Assembly: GCA_016169945.1 (NCBI GenBank)
Contig: JADLSH010000257.1
Location: 186,001 to 250,000, forward strand
DNA: 64,000 nt
Origin: Trachythela sp. YZ-2020
Lineage: Eukaryota; Cnidaria; Anthozoa; Malacalcyonacea; Clavulariidae
Direction: 5' to 3'
The position numbers and the translations under genes are program-made. Positions 21,180 through 33,059 of the stretch are shown one piece after another (position 1 is the stretch's first letter; each line of letters starts with the position of its first letter). The notes under the pieces were generated by a model. The model saw only the letters and a list, made by a program, of their open reading frames with translations, was not told the origin of the DNA and did no database searches.

Positions 21180-23430
21180 ACAATACAATACAATAATACA
21201 ATATTTAATTGAACACTCCCCTTTGGGGCTTTTCAGTGACAATTATAAAGTGGTAATTACAATATAAATACTAATGTTGTAAGATACAATTTATGTAATT
21301 GTAAGCTATGGCTATAATCTACTATATGTGGTATTGCATGCGTTATGATAAAAAACTATCAAGTAAAATTCTCTTTAGTTTATATTTGAATTCACTAATT
21401 GTCTTACTAGCTTTAAGTTCTGGGCACAAATCATTCCATAGTTTGACCGCACGATAATAAAAAGTCCTCTGGCCTGACGCCCTTTAAAAATTGGAGTGTT
21501 CAAATGCGAGGCTTGTCTGGTTAACCTTCCACTTACACTATCTCTACTTACAAATTGCGAACTTAGATAGGCGGGCGCAGTTCCCGCCATACACTTAAAA
21601 ACCATGACCGGTTTCGCGATAATAGAGTTTAAGTTTTACAGGTATCCATCTTAGATCCTTTAATACAGGAGTTATATGGTCGTATTTCCTGGTTCCACTA
21701 ACGATACGAGCTGCGAAATTCTGTATGCCTTGAAGTTTTCGTATATTCCGATCAGAAGTATTTGACCGAACGTTTGAGCAGTAATATAACTTGCTAAACA
21801 CAAGTGAATTAATTACGGTAATAAGTAGCAGCTCGTTCTTAAAAGCATGTTTTACTCGACTTATTTGACCCAAGCTAGACATACAGGATGACACAGTTTT
21901 AAAGATATATTCATCAAAATTCAGATTACGGTCAAACATAACTCCCAAGTCTTTCACAGACTGTGCTGGAGTTAGTTCTTTGCCTAATAAAGAAAGATGA
22001 AAATCCGGGAGTTTGGACACCATTTGTCTGCTTCCGTACACGATCAATTAAGTTTTATCGGGATTAAATTAAAGCAAATTTTCGAAACACCAATTTCTGA
22101 TCCTGCGGATCTGATCCATCGTTCATGCATGTCGGCAGTAGCAATTTGGGCATCGTGTACGGGGAAACGCATGTAAAGTTTAGTATCGTCAACATAGCAA
22201 TCGGTAGAGCAACTTAGGAAGATCATTGATATATATATACTAAAGAGTACTGGCCCCGGCCAAAATACTTCCTTGCGGGACTCCGTTTACGACAGATAAC
22301 GAGTTGGAGAGAGCTGAATGAATACGCACAACCTAGCCTGCGTGGCAGGCGTTCTATTGTTGGGGAGGGAGTTTTGTTTAGAGCGCGCTCTATTTTTTTG
22401 AGAACGCACGCTAGGTGAGAAGTTAGGGGGAGGGGGGAGAAAAGGCGAAGGGAGAGGCGACGACAACGGTTGGACAAATAGCTGTTGAACCATTGTAAAA
22501 CTGATCGCAACATGCCTACATCTTGAAGTTTATTGAGTAAAATACTGTGATTTATGCTGTCAAAAGTCTTGCTCATATCTAGCAAAACGATAGCTGTTGT
22601 TTTCCATTTATCCATGGCATTTAAAATAAAATCAGTTGTTCGAATTAATGATGTCTCGGTTGAGTGCCACTTTTTATTGCCGCTTTGTTTTCTTGTTAGT
22701 CGGTCATTTACTACCAAAAGGGCATAATTGATTCAAAGCAGTTCTCTCACAAATCTTTGAGAGTATGGGCAACAGTGATATTGGCGGTTTTCCTGTGGGC
22801 ATAGATAAAATAATCAAAAGGATTTTGTGCGAATTTATAGTTGCATTCTTGAGCAAGTGATTGTATTTTAACAACAGTCTTCTCACCAACCGAGTTAAAA
22901 AACTTATTAGAGTCATTTGCTACCACTTTCTCATCCTCAGTAAAAGTTTTCCTGCTAACTGATTTCCTTGGGATACAACGACGGATAATTTTCCAGAGAT
23001 GACCAATATTGTCAATATTATTGGGGTTGCTTTCTATCACACTAGCAACGTATTTCCCTATTTCTTAGGCATTTCCCTATCTCTTAGGATCGACCAACGC
23101 ATGTCCAACTGCTGTTCACATGGAACCTTTCTCCACTTCAGTCTTCAAAGTTCTCATTTGAATATTTGCTACTACCACCAAGATCTGCACCATATTCTTT
23201 CTCTGCGAGCCTCAATTCACGTCTTACTTCTCGTTTAAAATTTCTATAACCTGACCACGCCAGCGGATCGTTAGACTTCCTAGCTAATTTTCTCCATGTA
23301 TCACTAGTTCTCATCAACGCACGAATCTCGCCAGTCACGCAGGGATTTTGACGGCCTCGCAGTTTAACACGCTTAACGGGTGCGTGTGCATCTAGTATCG
23401 GATTGAATAAGGAGTGAAATGCATTCAATT
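21180..23430 (-). pseudogene. Decayed CR1/L2-type LINE, minus strand
   Basis: Read from 23430 down there is an endonuclease-to-RT linker (DAHAPVKRVKLRGRQNPCVTGEI), then RT pieces with the motifs LLDMSKTFDSINHSILLNKL, GVPQGSIL and a YVDDTKLYM-type active site. The C-terminal frame (21595-22047) has VKDLGVMFDRNL. Frames are shifted several times. The 3' end carries CTGAAAAGCCCC...GGGAG followed by TATTG units, comparable with the 3' ends at 55075 and 32350. An insertion of foreign sequence sits at about 22325-22490. Inactive. Confidence 0.85.
22325..22490. repeat. Short repeat inserted in the decayed LINE
   Basis: Begins CCTAGCCTGCGTGGCAGGCG and includes GAGCGCGCTC and GAACGCACGCTAGG, giving imperfect inverted tips. 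It splits the RT sequence between the 'WFNSYL' region and GVPQGS. Probably a small SINE or MITE. Confidence 0.5.
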
Positions 23431-25358
23431 AATCTTCAACATCTTCAAAACTATCGATAACTGCCCAAGGGGCCAGGGATATATCGCGGTTAAAGGCTTC
23501 ACGGTCATATAATGTTTAAACCTACGTGTTGTTTATATATGAACTGGCTTCCTACGAGTCTTTTCCGAGCCAAGTACAGTATACAGTATACCATGTCATG
23601 ATCGCTTATAGAGACAGGTAGCAAGCTCGATTCTTGGTGTAGTTATCAATGCAGAACGTCTGAACGATTGGTTTTTTATTGCTATTAAAATATTACAAAC
23701 GTGCGGTGCCAGTGTGGGTAGAGTATAGCGAATACGGCGGTTGACTGTGGTGTAAAACTACCTCGGAAACATACAATGAGAACTTCGACGTTTCGAGCGA
23801 AGGCCCTTCGTCTGGTCGGTCTGGAAGTTAGATACATAAGGCAATCGGATCTAGAATCAGGCCTCCAGGCCAAAAAAGTGTTTACTCTATGACGTAATTA
23901 TCGAAAGGGTCAAGTAATGATTTATCAAGAGGCATAGAAATATATAGTATATAGTTAACTCATCTATGCCCAACACTTCCCCTCTGCATGAAGTGTGTCA
24001 AACTTTCTATTAAAATATACTTACTGTGCAAATCATGAAAATGAGATTTTTTGAAATGGCCTTCTCTTTCAAACAGGATTCTCTTTTAAATCTTAATTAA
24101 TTCTTACGTCATCATCACGAGTACAAAATATTATATTTACTATAACCTGTACCAAGGTGGGGTTCTTTTGGGTGAAATGCCGCTTAGAGTGTTAAACCCA
24201 TTTTAATATTATTATTATACGACTAGACAGTACAGATGAAAGATTCTCACCATAGAATTTGTATATATATGACCCAGAAGTTTCCAATCGTTTCTGCAGA
24301 AACTAAGGGCTGAGCCAGTCTGGCTTTCCGAGTTGCCCCTATTCACCGGGTCAACTCACCTCATGCAATCAGCCCCTCAATACAATCACACGCCCAAGCC
24401 AACTCAGTACATCAGTACATCACTACATGTATACCCAGGCTTATTGAGGCCAAGCCTGTTGGAGTGTTGGCTATCTCTATAAGCCTGATATTTACAGTAC
24501 TAAAACAGAACTATTCAAGAGGCCTATACTCTGCTAAATTATATAATAACATTTCATAATACTTTACCATGAAAACATTTTCAAAATATGTATATTTTTT
24601 CTGACAGAGACACATGGGTGTGGGCCCTAGCATCCATATTTTAAAATAATATTTTATCTAAGTCTTTATACTCAATCCTATTATAAATTGAAATCTCAAA
24701 TTATTATTTAATTTTAATTACCTGCTTTTTGAGGTTATTTTTGGAGAAATCTAAATCCGTGTCGTTATGTCGTTTGTATTTTAATATATCAGTGATTCAA
24801 ACATAAATATTACCATGAATTACCAGCATGCTTTGTGGCCTTTGCTAGGACGCAAATATGGAAGAAATTTTTTGACACGAAATTTATAGTTTTTATACGA
24901 TCTACGACATTGTTTTGATCTCGCACTTTATTGAGTTAAAATAAAATGAGTTCGTGAATCATGTTGTGTTATTGTATAAAATATGGCCTTCGACTAGCAA
25001 ATATTCAATGTTTTTTCCAACTGATGAACGCAACTCCATACTTACTCTTCGTAAGAATGTCAATGTGCAGTTTAACATACGAACTAACAGCCGCGACAAC
25101 ACCAGAAAGTATAAAAAAACAAACAACTCGAAGCGGAATATAACCAAACGATTCAGTCGCCAGCGATGAAATGAATAATTTCAATCTTGCCGCACAAAAT
25201 TTGATCTCATGTTATGCCTAATATGGTATTCCATGCCATATAGAGAGTTACCGGAGTTTTTGGAGCGCGTGGGGCCTCGGAACCCGGTATTGTGCGTCAC
25301 GTCTCGTATAGCACATCTACTGAGAATATTTTTGTGTTTCTGACAAAAATATGGCCTA
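23431..25358. other. Intergenic DNA with one hammerhead-like relic
   Basis: No coding region is recognised. The segment 23780-23830 repeats the degenerate hammerhead-like motif of 342-384 with a small internal duplication (CTGGTCGGTCTGG). The overlapping frames around 24954-25169 have no family pattern. Confidence 0.5.
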
Positions 25359-26889
25359 ATGGCTTGCTTTCGTTGCAGCATTTGTCTCGAATTTGTGTCA
25401 GAATCTATTCAAACATTAGTAAAGTATATTGGCAGGATTCATCAAAATGAACCGAATTTCCATATCGTTTGTGGTATCAAGAGGGTTGCGCGAAAACATT
25501 CAAACGTTCATCTCCTGTACGATGATATTTGGTCTGTGAATTTTATCTGATGCTACAAGTACAGTAATAAGCGTTTGTTTAAGAATACATAATGATAAGA
25601 ATATCGCTATTTTTAAGGTACATTAGTTGGCAAGTCCTCACCGTTGCCGTATTCAAAAGCACAATCTCTTGGGCTAAAGTTCGATGGTTTGCCGTCCGAA
25701 CTTATGAACGAATTGGATTGTTATCCAAAACAGCCAAACCATTACGGAGCACAACAAAAACGAAGGTTGTGGGAGAGAAGAAACTCGTTCTCTTTCTCTT
25801 TGGAGTCGCGCTGTTTGGAAACAAATAGCAATACCAGTAACACGGCATCTGCACCTTCAACATCATCAAATAATTTGTCTACTGCTGACCCACTTTTGCC
25901 TCAATCGACATTACCAGTACAATCTTCACATAAAACTATACAGAAATCTGTCATCAAGCCACACTTTCCACCAATATTGTAGGTGTCATCTATTTTACAC
26001 TTGGTAACATACCACCAAGGCACAGAGCAAAGCTCGATTCTATTCAGCTGCTCTGTATTGCAACATGCCCAGTAATTAAGGAATATGGAATTGATGCATT
26101 ATTGGAGCCATTTATGAATGATCCAAGTAAGTTATTTTATGTGAGTCTTGTTTCCTAATGGGGTAAATTGAAACTAGCATTTTCACCCATTAAGCGGAAA
26201 TGTTCCCCAGTGCGCCTAACGCCAGATGAATGTGCTTGTCAATTAATGAGAAACCCTTGCTGCGTAATGGGTTAGGGACCATGCTGCCTCAAATTGAAGT
26301 TGTGTTCAATGTTTTAAGGCCCTGTCACACTATTGCGTATCGTACTAGCGTATGCCTGCGTATGAAAAATATCACTCATACGCCGGTATACGCTGACATA
26401 CGCTAGGGGTACGTTGGGCATAGGTTGTATACGTTTAAAGCACGGTCGCATACGGTGGCATACGCTGGCATACGGCGAGGCAGAAAAGTTTTTTTAAGCA
26501 TGCTCAAAAATTTTGTGCGTATTCGGACGTATGGTTTATACGGTAAGCATACTCTAGGCATACGCTGAATACGGTAGAGGGACGCTAGATGTACGGTACT
26601 AATAGGTCGAGTACGCTAGTCATACGCGGGCATGAAGGCGTACCGTACAGCTAGTGTGTTGATAGCGCATGAGTAACGTACGTCTAACGTATGTGTGACG
26701 TATGTGCAACTTCCATAGATATCTTGGCGTATGGCAGACGATTGAGTAACGTATTTGCCGTACAATTTGCGTATGAGTGACGTCTGGCCATCGTATCCCC
26801 AGCGTATTGCCCGCGTGTTGAGAAAGTGTATATATAGGCTCCCATTTTTAGCTGTTCTTCATATCTTCTTGGATCTCCGGGTATGAACG

Positions 26890-27534
26890 ATGGAGTTAGC
26901 TGTTCTCCAACATCAGTATGATCTCATAGATTTGGCAATTCATCACATCCAACATAACAGAAGAAAGAAGAGAAGAAGAAAAAGACGTGGAATCTGGATG
27001 AGATCATGGATCGGCAGGCGAAGGCAGTTTGGCATGTATGACCAGCTTCTGGTGGAGCTCCGAAACGAGGACCAACAATGCTTCAAGAACTTCATGCGGA
27101 TGGCCCCCGAGATGTTCGATGAGCTGCTGGCCAGAGTCAGTCCCAGGATCACCAAACAACATACCTGGTATAGGCAGCCCCTGGAGCCCGGCCTGAAGCT
27201 CGCACTGACTTTGCGTCATCTTGCCCACAACACCCAGTCACTCATCAACACCCAGTCACTCATCGTCAGAGAGGTCTGCCAAGCCATCATCGACGAATAC
27301 ATGTCCGATGTCATGACCTGTCCAACCACCCCAGAGAGATGGCGTGCCATATCTGACAAGTTCCTCAAGAGATGGAACTTCCCCCATACATGTGGTGCAC
27401 TAGATGGGAAGCACATTGCCTGCAAGTGTCCTCCAAAAAGTGGATCCCAATACTTCAACTACAAGGGATTCTACTCTGTTGTACTCATGGGCCTTGTAGA
27501 TGCAGATTACAAGTTCATCTGGGCAGACATGTAG
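26890..27534 (+). pseudogene. Harbinger transposase, C-terminally truncated
   Basis: The 214-codon frame from ATG 26890 covers the N-terminal region and the start of the DDE_4-type nuclease. GALDGKH supplies the first Asp and the second lies in LVDADYKFIWAD. The frame then stops and runs into the 3' end of the opposite gene, so the region with the third acidic residue is missing. A direct 15-bp duplication (NTQSLINTQSLI) is also present. The family is normally about 350-400 residues. Cleavage activity is not expected. Confidence 0.85.
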
Positions 27535-28814
27535 GGAGGTGTCTGATAATGCTCGGAGAAGGATGGTGCTGAGGAGGTGAATGAGCAGAAGGGAGGTGCT
27601 GAAATGGGGCGCTGGGGGTGGGGTGGTTGAGAGTGGCTGGCCTGCTGGGTTTGTTTGATGTGTGGAGCTTCCATGGCACTTGGAATATCATAATCGCTAT
27701 CCTCATCCATCAGTTCTGACAGTAACCTGTTGATGGAGGACCTTGCCTTCTTGTACTTGGGCTTGGACATGGTCAGCAGGCTGTCTTTAACGTAGTTAGC
27801 AAAGGCAGTTCGGGCTGTGATGGGATGTTGCTGGGCTTTGGAGAGCTCCTTGAGGATGGTGCCAGACTCAGAAAGTCTCTGCTGTAGGGAATCAAGGACG
27901 TCGCTGTCTGGGTCCCGAGGTCGCTTGCGTGAGGATGAAGGGGTAGATGAGGGTATAGGAGTGATTTCATCCAGGTCAATCTGCATGTCAGCGCAGGCGC
28001 TCTCGGCTGCATCAAGGTCTCCTCTGTACCGTTGGATGGTTGCTGTCACCTGCAAAGACAAAAAATAACATCACAAGTACATGATTGCAAAAATGATTTA
28101 TATATATATACATCATGAAATTAATGAGTTCCATAAAAGATCGAATAGTTGTCAACTTACACTCTGCATGGGCTCTGGACGGTGGCGAGTGACCGTCTTC
28201 AGAAAAGCAAACTTTGAGAGGATCCACTGCTCTCTCTCAGTCAGGTTTGGTGTACTATCACCGCTCTTTTTCTTATCAAGGCGTGTGTGGGTGTCACGCA
28301 ATGACCTGAACCAGCCCTTGAGGGTGTCAGCTGTCTTGTCCATTTGCTGGGCTTGCTCTTCCCAGATCTTGTCCTTCTTGTCCTTCCGCCTGTAATCTGT
28401 CATCTTGACATTCCAAAGCACAGGGTTGTCCATGATGAACTCCAGCATCAACTCTTCCTCTGCGATGATGAGGTTGCAGGGGTTTTTCTTGGCCCTTTCC
28501 TTCTTCTTCTTCCCCTTGTTATCGGCCAGGCGGGAGGCGGTGGAGAAATCAATAGATGCATAAGATGACACCGATGATTCACGGGAGTCTTCGCGAGGTA
28601 GAGCTGGGGACCTTGATTGCTCAGGAACATGTAGTTCATCATTAGGAGGTGTCTCAGGAGCATCAGCAGGTGTGTCAAGTACATCATCTGGTGGTTGAAG
28701 TATATCTGCAGGTATATGAACAGGTGGATCATCAGCTTTGGATGAGGATGATGCTGGAATCTTCTTCCCTTTTCCTCGGCCATGAGTAGACGATGTCCTC
28801 TTCCTGTTTGGCAT
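27507..28814 (-). CDS. Harbinger MADF/Myb-like DNA-binding partner protein (2 exons)
   Basis: Exon 1 runs from ATG 28814 to 28161 with donor GTAAGT. Exon 2 runs from 28049 (acceptor TTTGCAG) to the stop at 27507; the join is in phase. The N-terminal part is low-complexity, Pro/Asp-rich, with a Lys-rich stretch. A MADF-like domain follows (ELMLEFIMDNPVLWN, then KIWEEQAQQM and LKGWFRSLRDTH). The C-terminal exon has a BESS-like helical part (FANYVKDSLLTM) and a Ser/Pro-rich tail. In this superfamily the partner escorts the transposase to DNA and the nucleus. The gene is open throughout, unlike its transposase. Confidence 0.85.
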
Positions 28815-29640
28815 GTTGATAGTTGGACGTTTTCTGCAATAATGCTGCAATGTTGAACGACCGCCGCTTTTATAGGCTTGAAGTTTGTAACATGATAGTG
28901 GTACGCTAGACATGCGCATTTCAAACGCTGCTCGTAAGCTATTCATATGCTGGGCATACGCCAGCGATGCGCTACTCATACGATACTCATAGGTTCAATG
29001 AGGTAAGTATATGCAGAAATCTGTATTTTTAAGGGCTTTTTTGTGCGTATGACAATACATGAAATAATTTTCATACGCAACTCATACGTTTCTATCATAC
29101 GCAATAGTGTGACAGGGCCATAAAAGTTCTTTATCAATCATTTTATAGGATGGTAGTCATGAATTTGTTGTGAAAGATGAACCAATGTCATTTTCTGGTA
29201 CAATTACATATATGTGTCTGACAACCTTGGCTCACAAGCTGTTGGACGGTTTAAGGAAGGTTCAGGTGCAAACCTTAAATGTAGGCATTGCATGGAAGAC
29301 ACAGATGGAATAAAGTGTAAGGTATGTAAATAAAGTGTAAGGTATTTTAAATTGATGTTGAGAAACATCATAAAGGAACTATAATAGGAATATCATAAAC
29401 TGTGTTGTCAGGTATTTATAATTAGACTAAAATTTTGTTCAAAGAGACTGGTAGCTTTAGTTGGTCCCACTGTAGCTATGTTGATACTTGATATTGTAAG
29501 CAAGGCTCATTCCAAATATTTTTTCCTGCCTTATCTTCATTGTTACACTTGCATGGTCAATTTATTTTGTTAACCCATTAAGCAGCAATGCGCCCTGCTT
29601 TATCCTTTTACTCGTCAAGGAAAGAGCCTTGCAGCATTAA

Positions 29641-31154
29641 GGGGGTCTTATACAAAATTTTAAAAGCAAATCCTATTTTGAAATTAGCCATATTATGCAT
29701 CATTAATGATCTCTTTTTCGTTTTCTGGTGTTATTTTTTCTATTTGTTTGGCGGAAAATGGGTAAATAGGGGAAAATAGCAGCTTGTTTGAAATTTTGTC
29801 CCGTAGCAACCACCATAGCAACGACGTGTTATTGGAAAATCGCTATGACTACCCACCTAACCACCCCCCACCCTCCAAATGACTACCCACCTACCCACCC
29901 CTAGCTATATAGTGATTTTAAACGATTTTATTTCAAATTACACCAAGTACAAGTAGGTTATATTTGGGCGGGAGAGGCGTTATAATGGCGTGAAAGCAAA
30001 TTGTGTTCACGCTCTATATTGTGTATAATTACGGTTCCACTTCAAGGCTTTGACTGATTGAGGACATCATGTAAAGTCCGACGAAAGTCGATCTGCCATA
30101 ACCTTTCAAAGAACCGAAGGGTTAAACATTGGTGTCTTTTTAAAGACGGCAACGGCGGAGGTCACAGCTGGGAACCTAACTTAGATGTTGAAATAGTACG
30201 TGTTAAACATTTTTCAAAAAATCTAGCATGGCATTTTCATGATATATATGCCTACCTCTCCCGTTTAGGATATGTTTGGGTATGTGATTTCGCCCCGAAT
30301 TAGTCAACGTATATTTGGTTAGCATATGAAAATATAGGGGAGCTCCATGTCCAATTTTTCCTTTGTGAATATCAAGGAAACGAAGGACAAACGTATTAAA
30401 ATGGGTCATTCTAGCTGCTGTTTGCCTTTCTTTGGTTAGTAATGTGTACTCAATATTATTGCAAAACGCTATTCGAAACTATAAACTTGATTTTATCAAA
30501 ACAGCTCGAAACGTAGGAGTAAGAAAGAATAAGCAAAAGCAAGGAGAACATATGCAGCTGGATCATTTTAAACTTTCCAGATGCCTATTCAAGTCTTCAA
30601 ATTAGGATAGTTTGTCGAAAACATACCTAAGAATATTTTAAACTTAATTTTCCCAAATTGTCAATTCACGAGACGTTAAAAACTCTCCTGGGTTTACTAT
30701 TTATGCAATCATGGTAAAATTTTCAGCATTTACTCATTATTATTAAACCTGTGACGTGAACCTAAAAGATACTATGTGTGAGTTATACCCGCCACAGGCC
30801 AACCCTATTAATGAACTGAACATGCCCATATTTTCATTCAACTATAAACACAAGTAAAATTTATACACTATATGCCTTTAGCTGAGTATTTTTTTAGGTT
30901 CACGACATAGATAGGTCTATTTTGTATCCATTAAAGCTGTTTGGGAGATCATTCGTAGTTTACTTTGGCTCCTATCATTTGTGGCACAAACACCATATTT
31001 TACTCCATAGGGGGTCATATCTTGGTTACTGTGGCAACAACAAATGTATAAGCGAGTGATTTTGTGTCAGCTACCCATATTCTATAATGTTAGAGTAAAA
31101 AATGAGGGAAAAGTATTAAATTAGAGAAAAAAGTTTTCAATGTATAAGACCACC
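29641..31154. mobile_element. Second TTAA-target (piggyBac-like) non-autonomous element
   Basis: The left tip is GGGGGTCTTATACA and the right tip, complemented, is GGTGGTCTTATACA. TTAA flanks at 29637-29640 and 31155-31158. It is 1.5 kb with no transposase; the frames at 30058-30303 and 30203-30409 have no family signature. Different tip sequence from 14680-15930, so a separate family with the same target. Confidence 0.75.
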
Positions 31155-31158
31155 TTAA

Positions 31159-32059
31159 GCTTAGTTAATGCATTATAATTAAGTTCATTAAATTAGGCAT
31201 CTTCAATTATATTATCTGTGCTCAAGTCAATCTCAAACCCAGAGCTAACCTGCTCTTATTCGGGCGGACACAGGTTAGCTCTGGAGAAATAGTTTTTTTT
31301 CCTGTTCTGTTATTGGTTAATTTCTATTGTTATAAACCGAAATCATAATAACTGGAACCCCTCGACCGTCGACCAGGGACGGATGATCTGACATGTTTTC
31401 ATAAATGATATTTTTAGTATGCTCATATAATTACTGTAAGTACTGTACATACTGGTAGTTTAATAAATTCTGTATGGTTGTTTGCAGATTTGGTCCTATG
31501 GTTCGCACATGGTGCATGCGCTATGAGTAGCCTATCTTGGCACAGAGTACAGGATTGGAGCCATTATACAAGTTGGGTACAAGAATGATGTACCTCATAT
31601 TTTGTTTCAAAAACAATAGAAACCAAAAGGTTTTCACATCATTTTCATGCTTTTGAGGTTTGTTTTCCAATAAGGCCAGGAACATTAGTATTGTTGCAGA
31701 GTGAGTTTAGTATATACTTGCCAACTCACTGTACTAAAACATCTAACACATCGAGTGGTACTTATATAATTACCAAATATAATTGTCCAAAAAGTTACAT
31801 GTAAGGAAAGTAATGTGTCATATGTACTGTATTTTATGTACACTATACCTGGAATTTTTATGCAATGTAATAACCAATTTCTTAGGAGCCAAGTTACTCG
31901 GTTAGCAAGTTACTTGGCAACCCTGAGATCCAGCTATGACAGTGTATAAACTGGATATGTTAACCCGGCTTACTGACAAGGCACAACCGGGTAACTTGGT
32001 TTGCTTAGATAACTTAGCAGCCTAGGTGTTATGCATGTCATATAATTTTGTAATTACTG
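31159..32059. other. Intergenic DNA, nothing recognised
   Basis: No frame longer than a few dozen codons with a recognisable pattern, and no clear repeat boundary. Confidence 0.5.
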
Positions 32060-32425
32060 TGCATCTAGATTACATTCAGCAATATCCTACAAGACATAAT
32101 AAAGATCTGACCATACCTAAATTTAAAACAAGTACTGGCCAAATGTCTTTTTATTATCGAGCGGTAAAAAGTGGAACAGTCTGGACGAACATTTAAAGTC
32201 TATTAATAATATTAAACAATTTAAGGTAACGCTTAAAAAACATTTGCTTGAACATTAAGAGTCTTTCGTGGATGTTAAAATCTTATCTCTCATTATTATC
32301 AGTCACTAAAAACATATTGTAAAGTTTAACTGCTACAAAGATTTTATCACTAAAACTTGTAAATACATCCTGAAAAGCCCTACTGGGAGTATGTATATTC
32401 ATAATAATAATAATAATAATCTACC
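32060..32425 (+). pseudogene. 3' end of a CR1/L2-type LINE
   Basis: A short frame reading KWNSLDEHLKSINN and FKVTLKKHLLEH, then a stop (about 32165-32260), is the usual C-terminus of such RTs. The 3' end CTGAAAAGCCCTACTGGGAG (about 32371) matches the 3' ends at 55075 and 21225. A (AAT)n tail follows at about 32401-32420. Confidence 0.8.
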
Positions 32426-32460
32426 ATTGAAAAATAAATTAATATTATATATAGTACAAT

Positions 32461-32504
32461 CTGCAGACATGCATGTTTCGGCGTCCAACGCCTCGTCAGT
32501 GCAG
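32461..32504 (-). ncRNA. Type I hammerhead ribozyme, copy 1
   Basis: On the minus strand from 32504: stem I 5' strand CTGCA, core CTGACGA (32499-32493), stem II GGCGT/ACGCC with loop TGG, GAAA (32479-32476), stem III ACAT/ATGT with a GC loop, cleavage triplet GTC, stem I 3' strand TGCAG. All invariant core bases are present and all three helices pair perfectly. Predicted cleavage is 3' of the C at 32466. The very short stem III is typical of ribozymes that work best as dimers. Confidence 0.9.
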
Positions 32505-32743
32505 CTTGGTATACGACTATACACGAGATGTCAACCGTATTTATACACATGAGCTTACTCTCACCAAGCGCATGTGGTACAACACGGTGACATCAATGCA
32601 TCTAGACATGCGCAAAGTGTCATGGAGCCAGAGTGCTCAAACGACCACAAGTGAAGTGAGCTTTGCATTATCGCTAGTAGATACCCATTAGCTTTGCTAG
32701 AGTGCTCAACAACACTAAAGTGAAGGAGCGTAAATAGTACAAT

Positions 32744-32787
32744 CTGCAGACATGCATGTTTCGGCGTCCAACGCCTCGTCAGTGCAG
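32744..32787 (-). ncRNA. Type I hammerhead ribozyme, copy 2
   Basis: Identical in core and helices to copy 1, exactly 283 bases further. Predicted cleavage is 3' of the base complementary to 32749. Cutting at both sites would release a 283-nt monomer. Confidence 0.9.
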
Positions 32788-33059
32788 CTTGGTATACGTC
32801 TATACACGAGATGTCACATGTCAACCGTATTTATACACATGAGCTTACTCTCACCAAGCGTATGTGGTACAACACGGTGACATCAATGCATCTAGACATG
32901 CGCAAAGTGTCATGGAGCCAGGTGCTCAAACGACCACAAGTGACGTGAGCTTTGCATTATCGCTAGTAGACACCCATTAGCTTTGCCAGAGTGCTCAACA
33001 ACACTAAAGTGAAGGAGCGTAAATATTATATATATGTATATATACATATAGCAGATATG

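Larger units (their letters stand above)
26318..29120. mobile_element. PIF/Harbinger DNA transposon
   Basis: The TIR GGCCCTGTCACACTATTGCGTA starts at 26318 and its complement ends at 29119. TAA flanks both sides (26315-26317, 29121-29123), fitting the 3-bp TWA target of Harbinger. It contains a truncated DDE transposase on the plus strand and an intact two-exon MADF-domain gene on the minus strand, the usual Harbinger pair. The ends are packed with CGTATG/CATACG motifs. Confidence 0.9.
25359..29335 (+). pseudogene. Zinc-finger/transposase-like gene relic, split by a Harbinger element
   Basis: Pieces of one recognisable family lie in order on the plus strand. They are a C2H2-type segment near 25362 (CFRCSICLEF, then H and EPNF), a middle part at 25644-25980, a helical block at about 26005-26120 (PPRHRAKLDSIQLL, IKEYGIDALLEPF) and, beyond the Harbinger insertion, SDNLGSQAVGRFKEG and CRHCMED at about 29215-29330. 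The family is a large group of repetitive proteins in fish and cnidarians, probably transposon-derived. Stops, frame changes and probable introns separate the pieces. The insertion point lies between the helical block and the downstream part. Confidence 0.6.
32454..33026 (-). mobile_element. Retrozyme-like tandem dimer with hammerhead ribozymes
   Basis: Two near-identical monomers of 283 bp (starting about 32454 and 32737) follow head to tail, each with a full hammerhead on the minus strand. Both sides are flanked by ATTATATATA (about 32446-32455 and 33026-33036), a possible target duplication. There is no protein-coding frame. Tandem hammerhead monomers without genes are the signature of retrozymes, whose transcripts self-cleave to unit length and circularise in known cases. 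Confidence 0.8.

Noticed and set aside
21208..21235. Histone-type stem-loop near CCCCTTTGGGGCTTTT
   Set aside because: The stem and loop do not match the GGYYCTTYTYARRRCC form; it is the 3' hairpin of the decayed LINE.
27507..27535. Overlap of transposase and MADF gene as natural gene overlap
   Set aside because: The transposase ends far short of family length and lacks its third acidic residue; the overlap results from a deletion.
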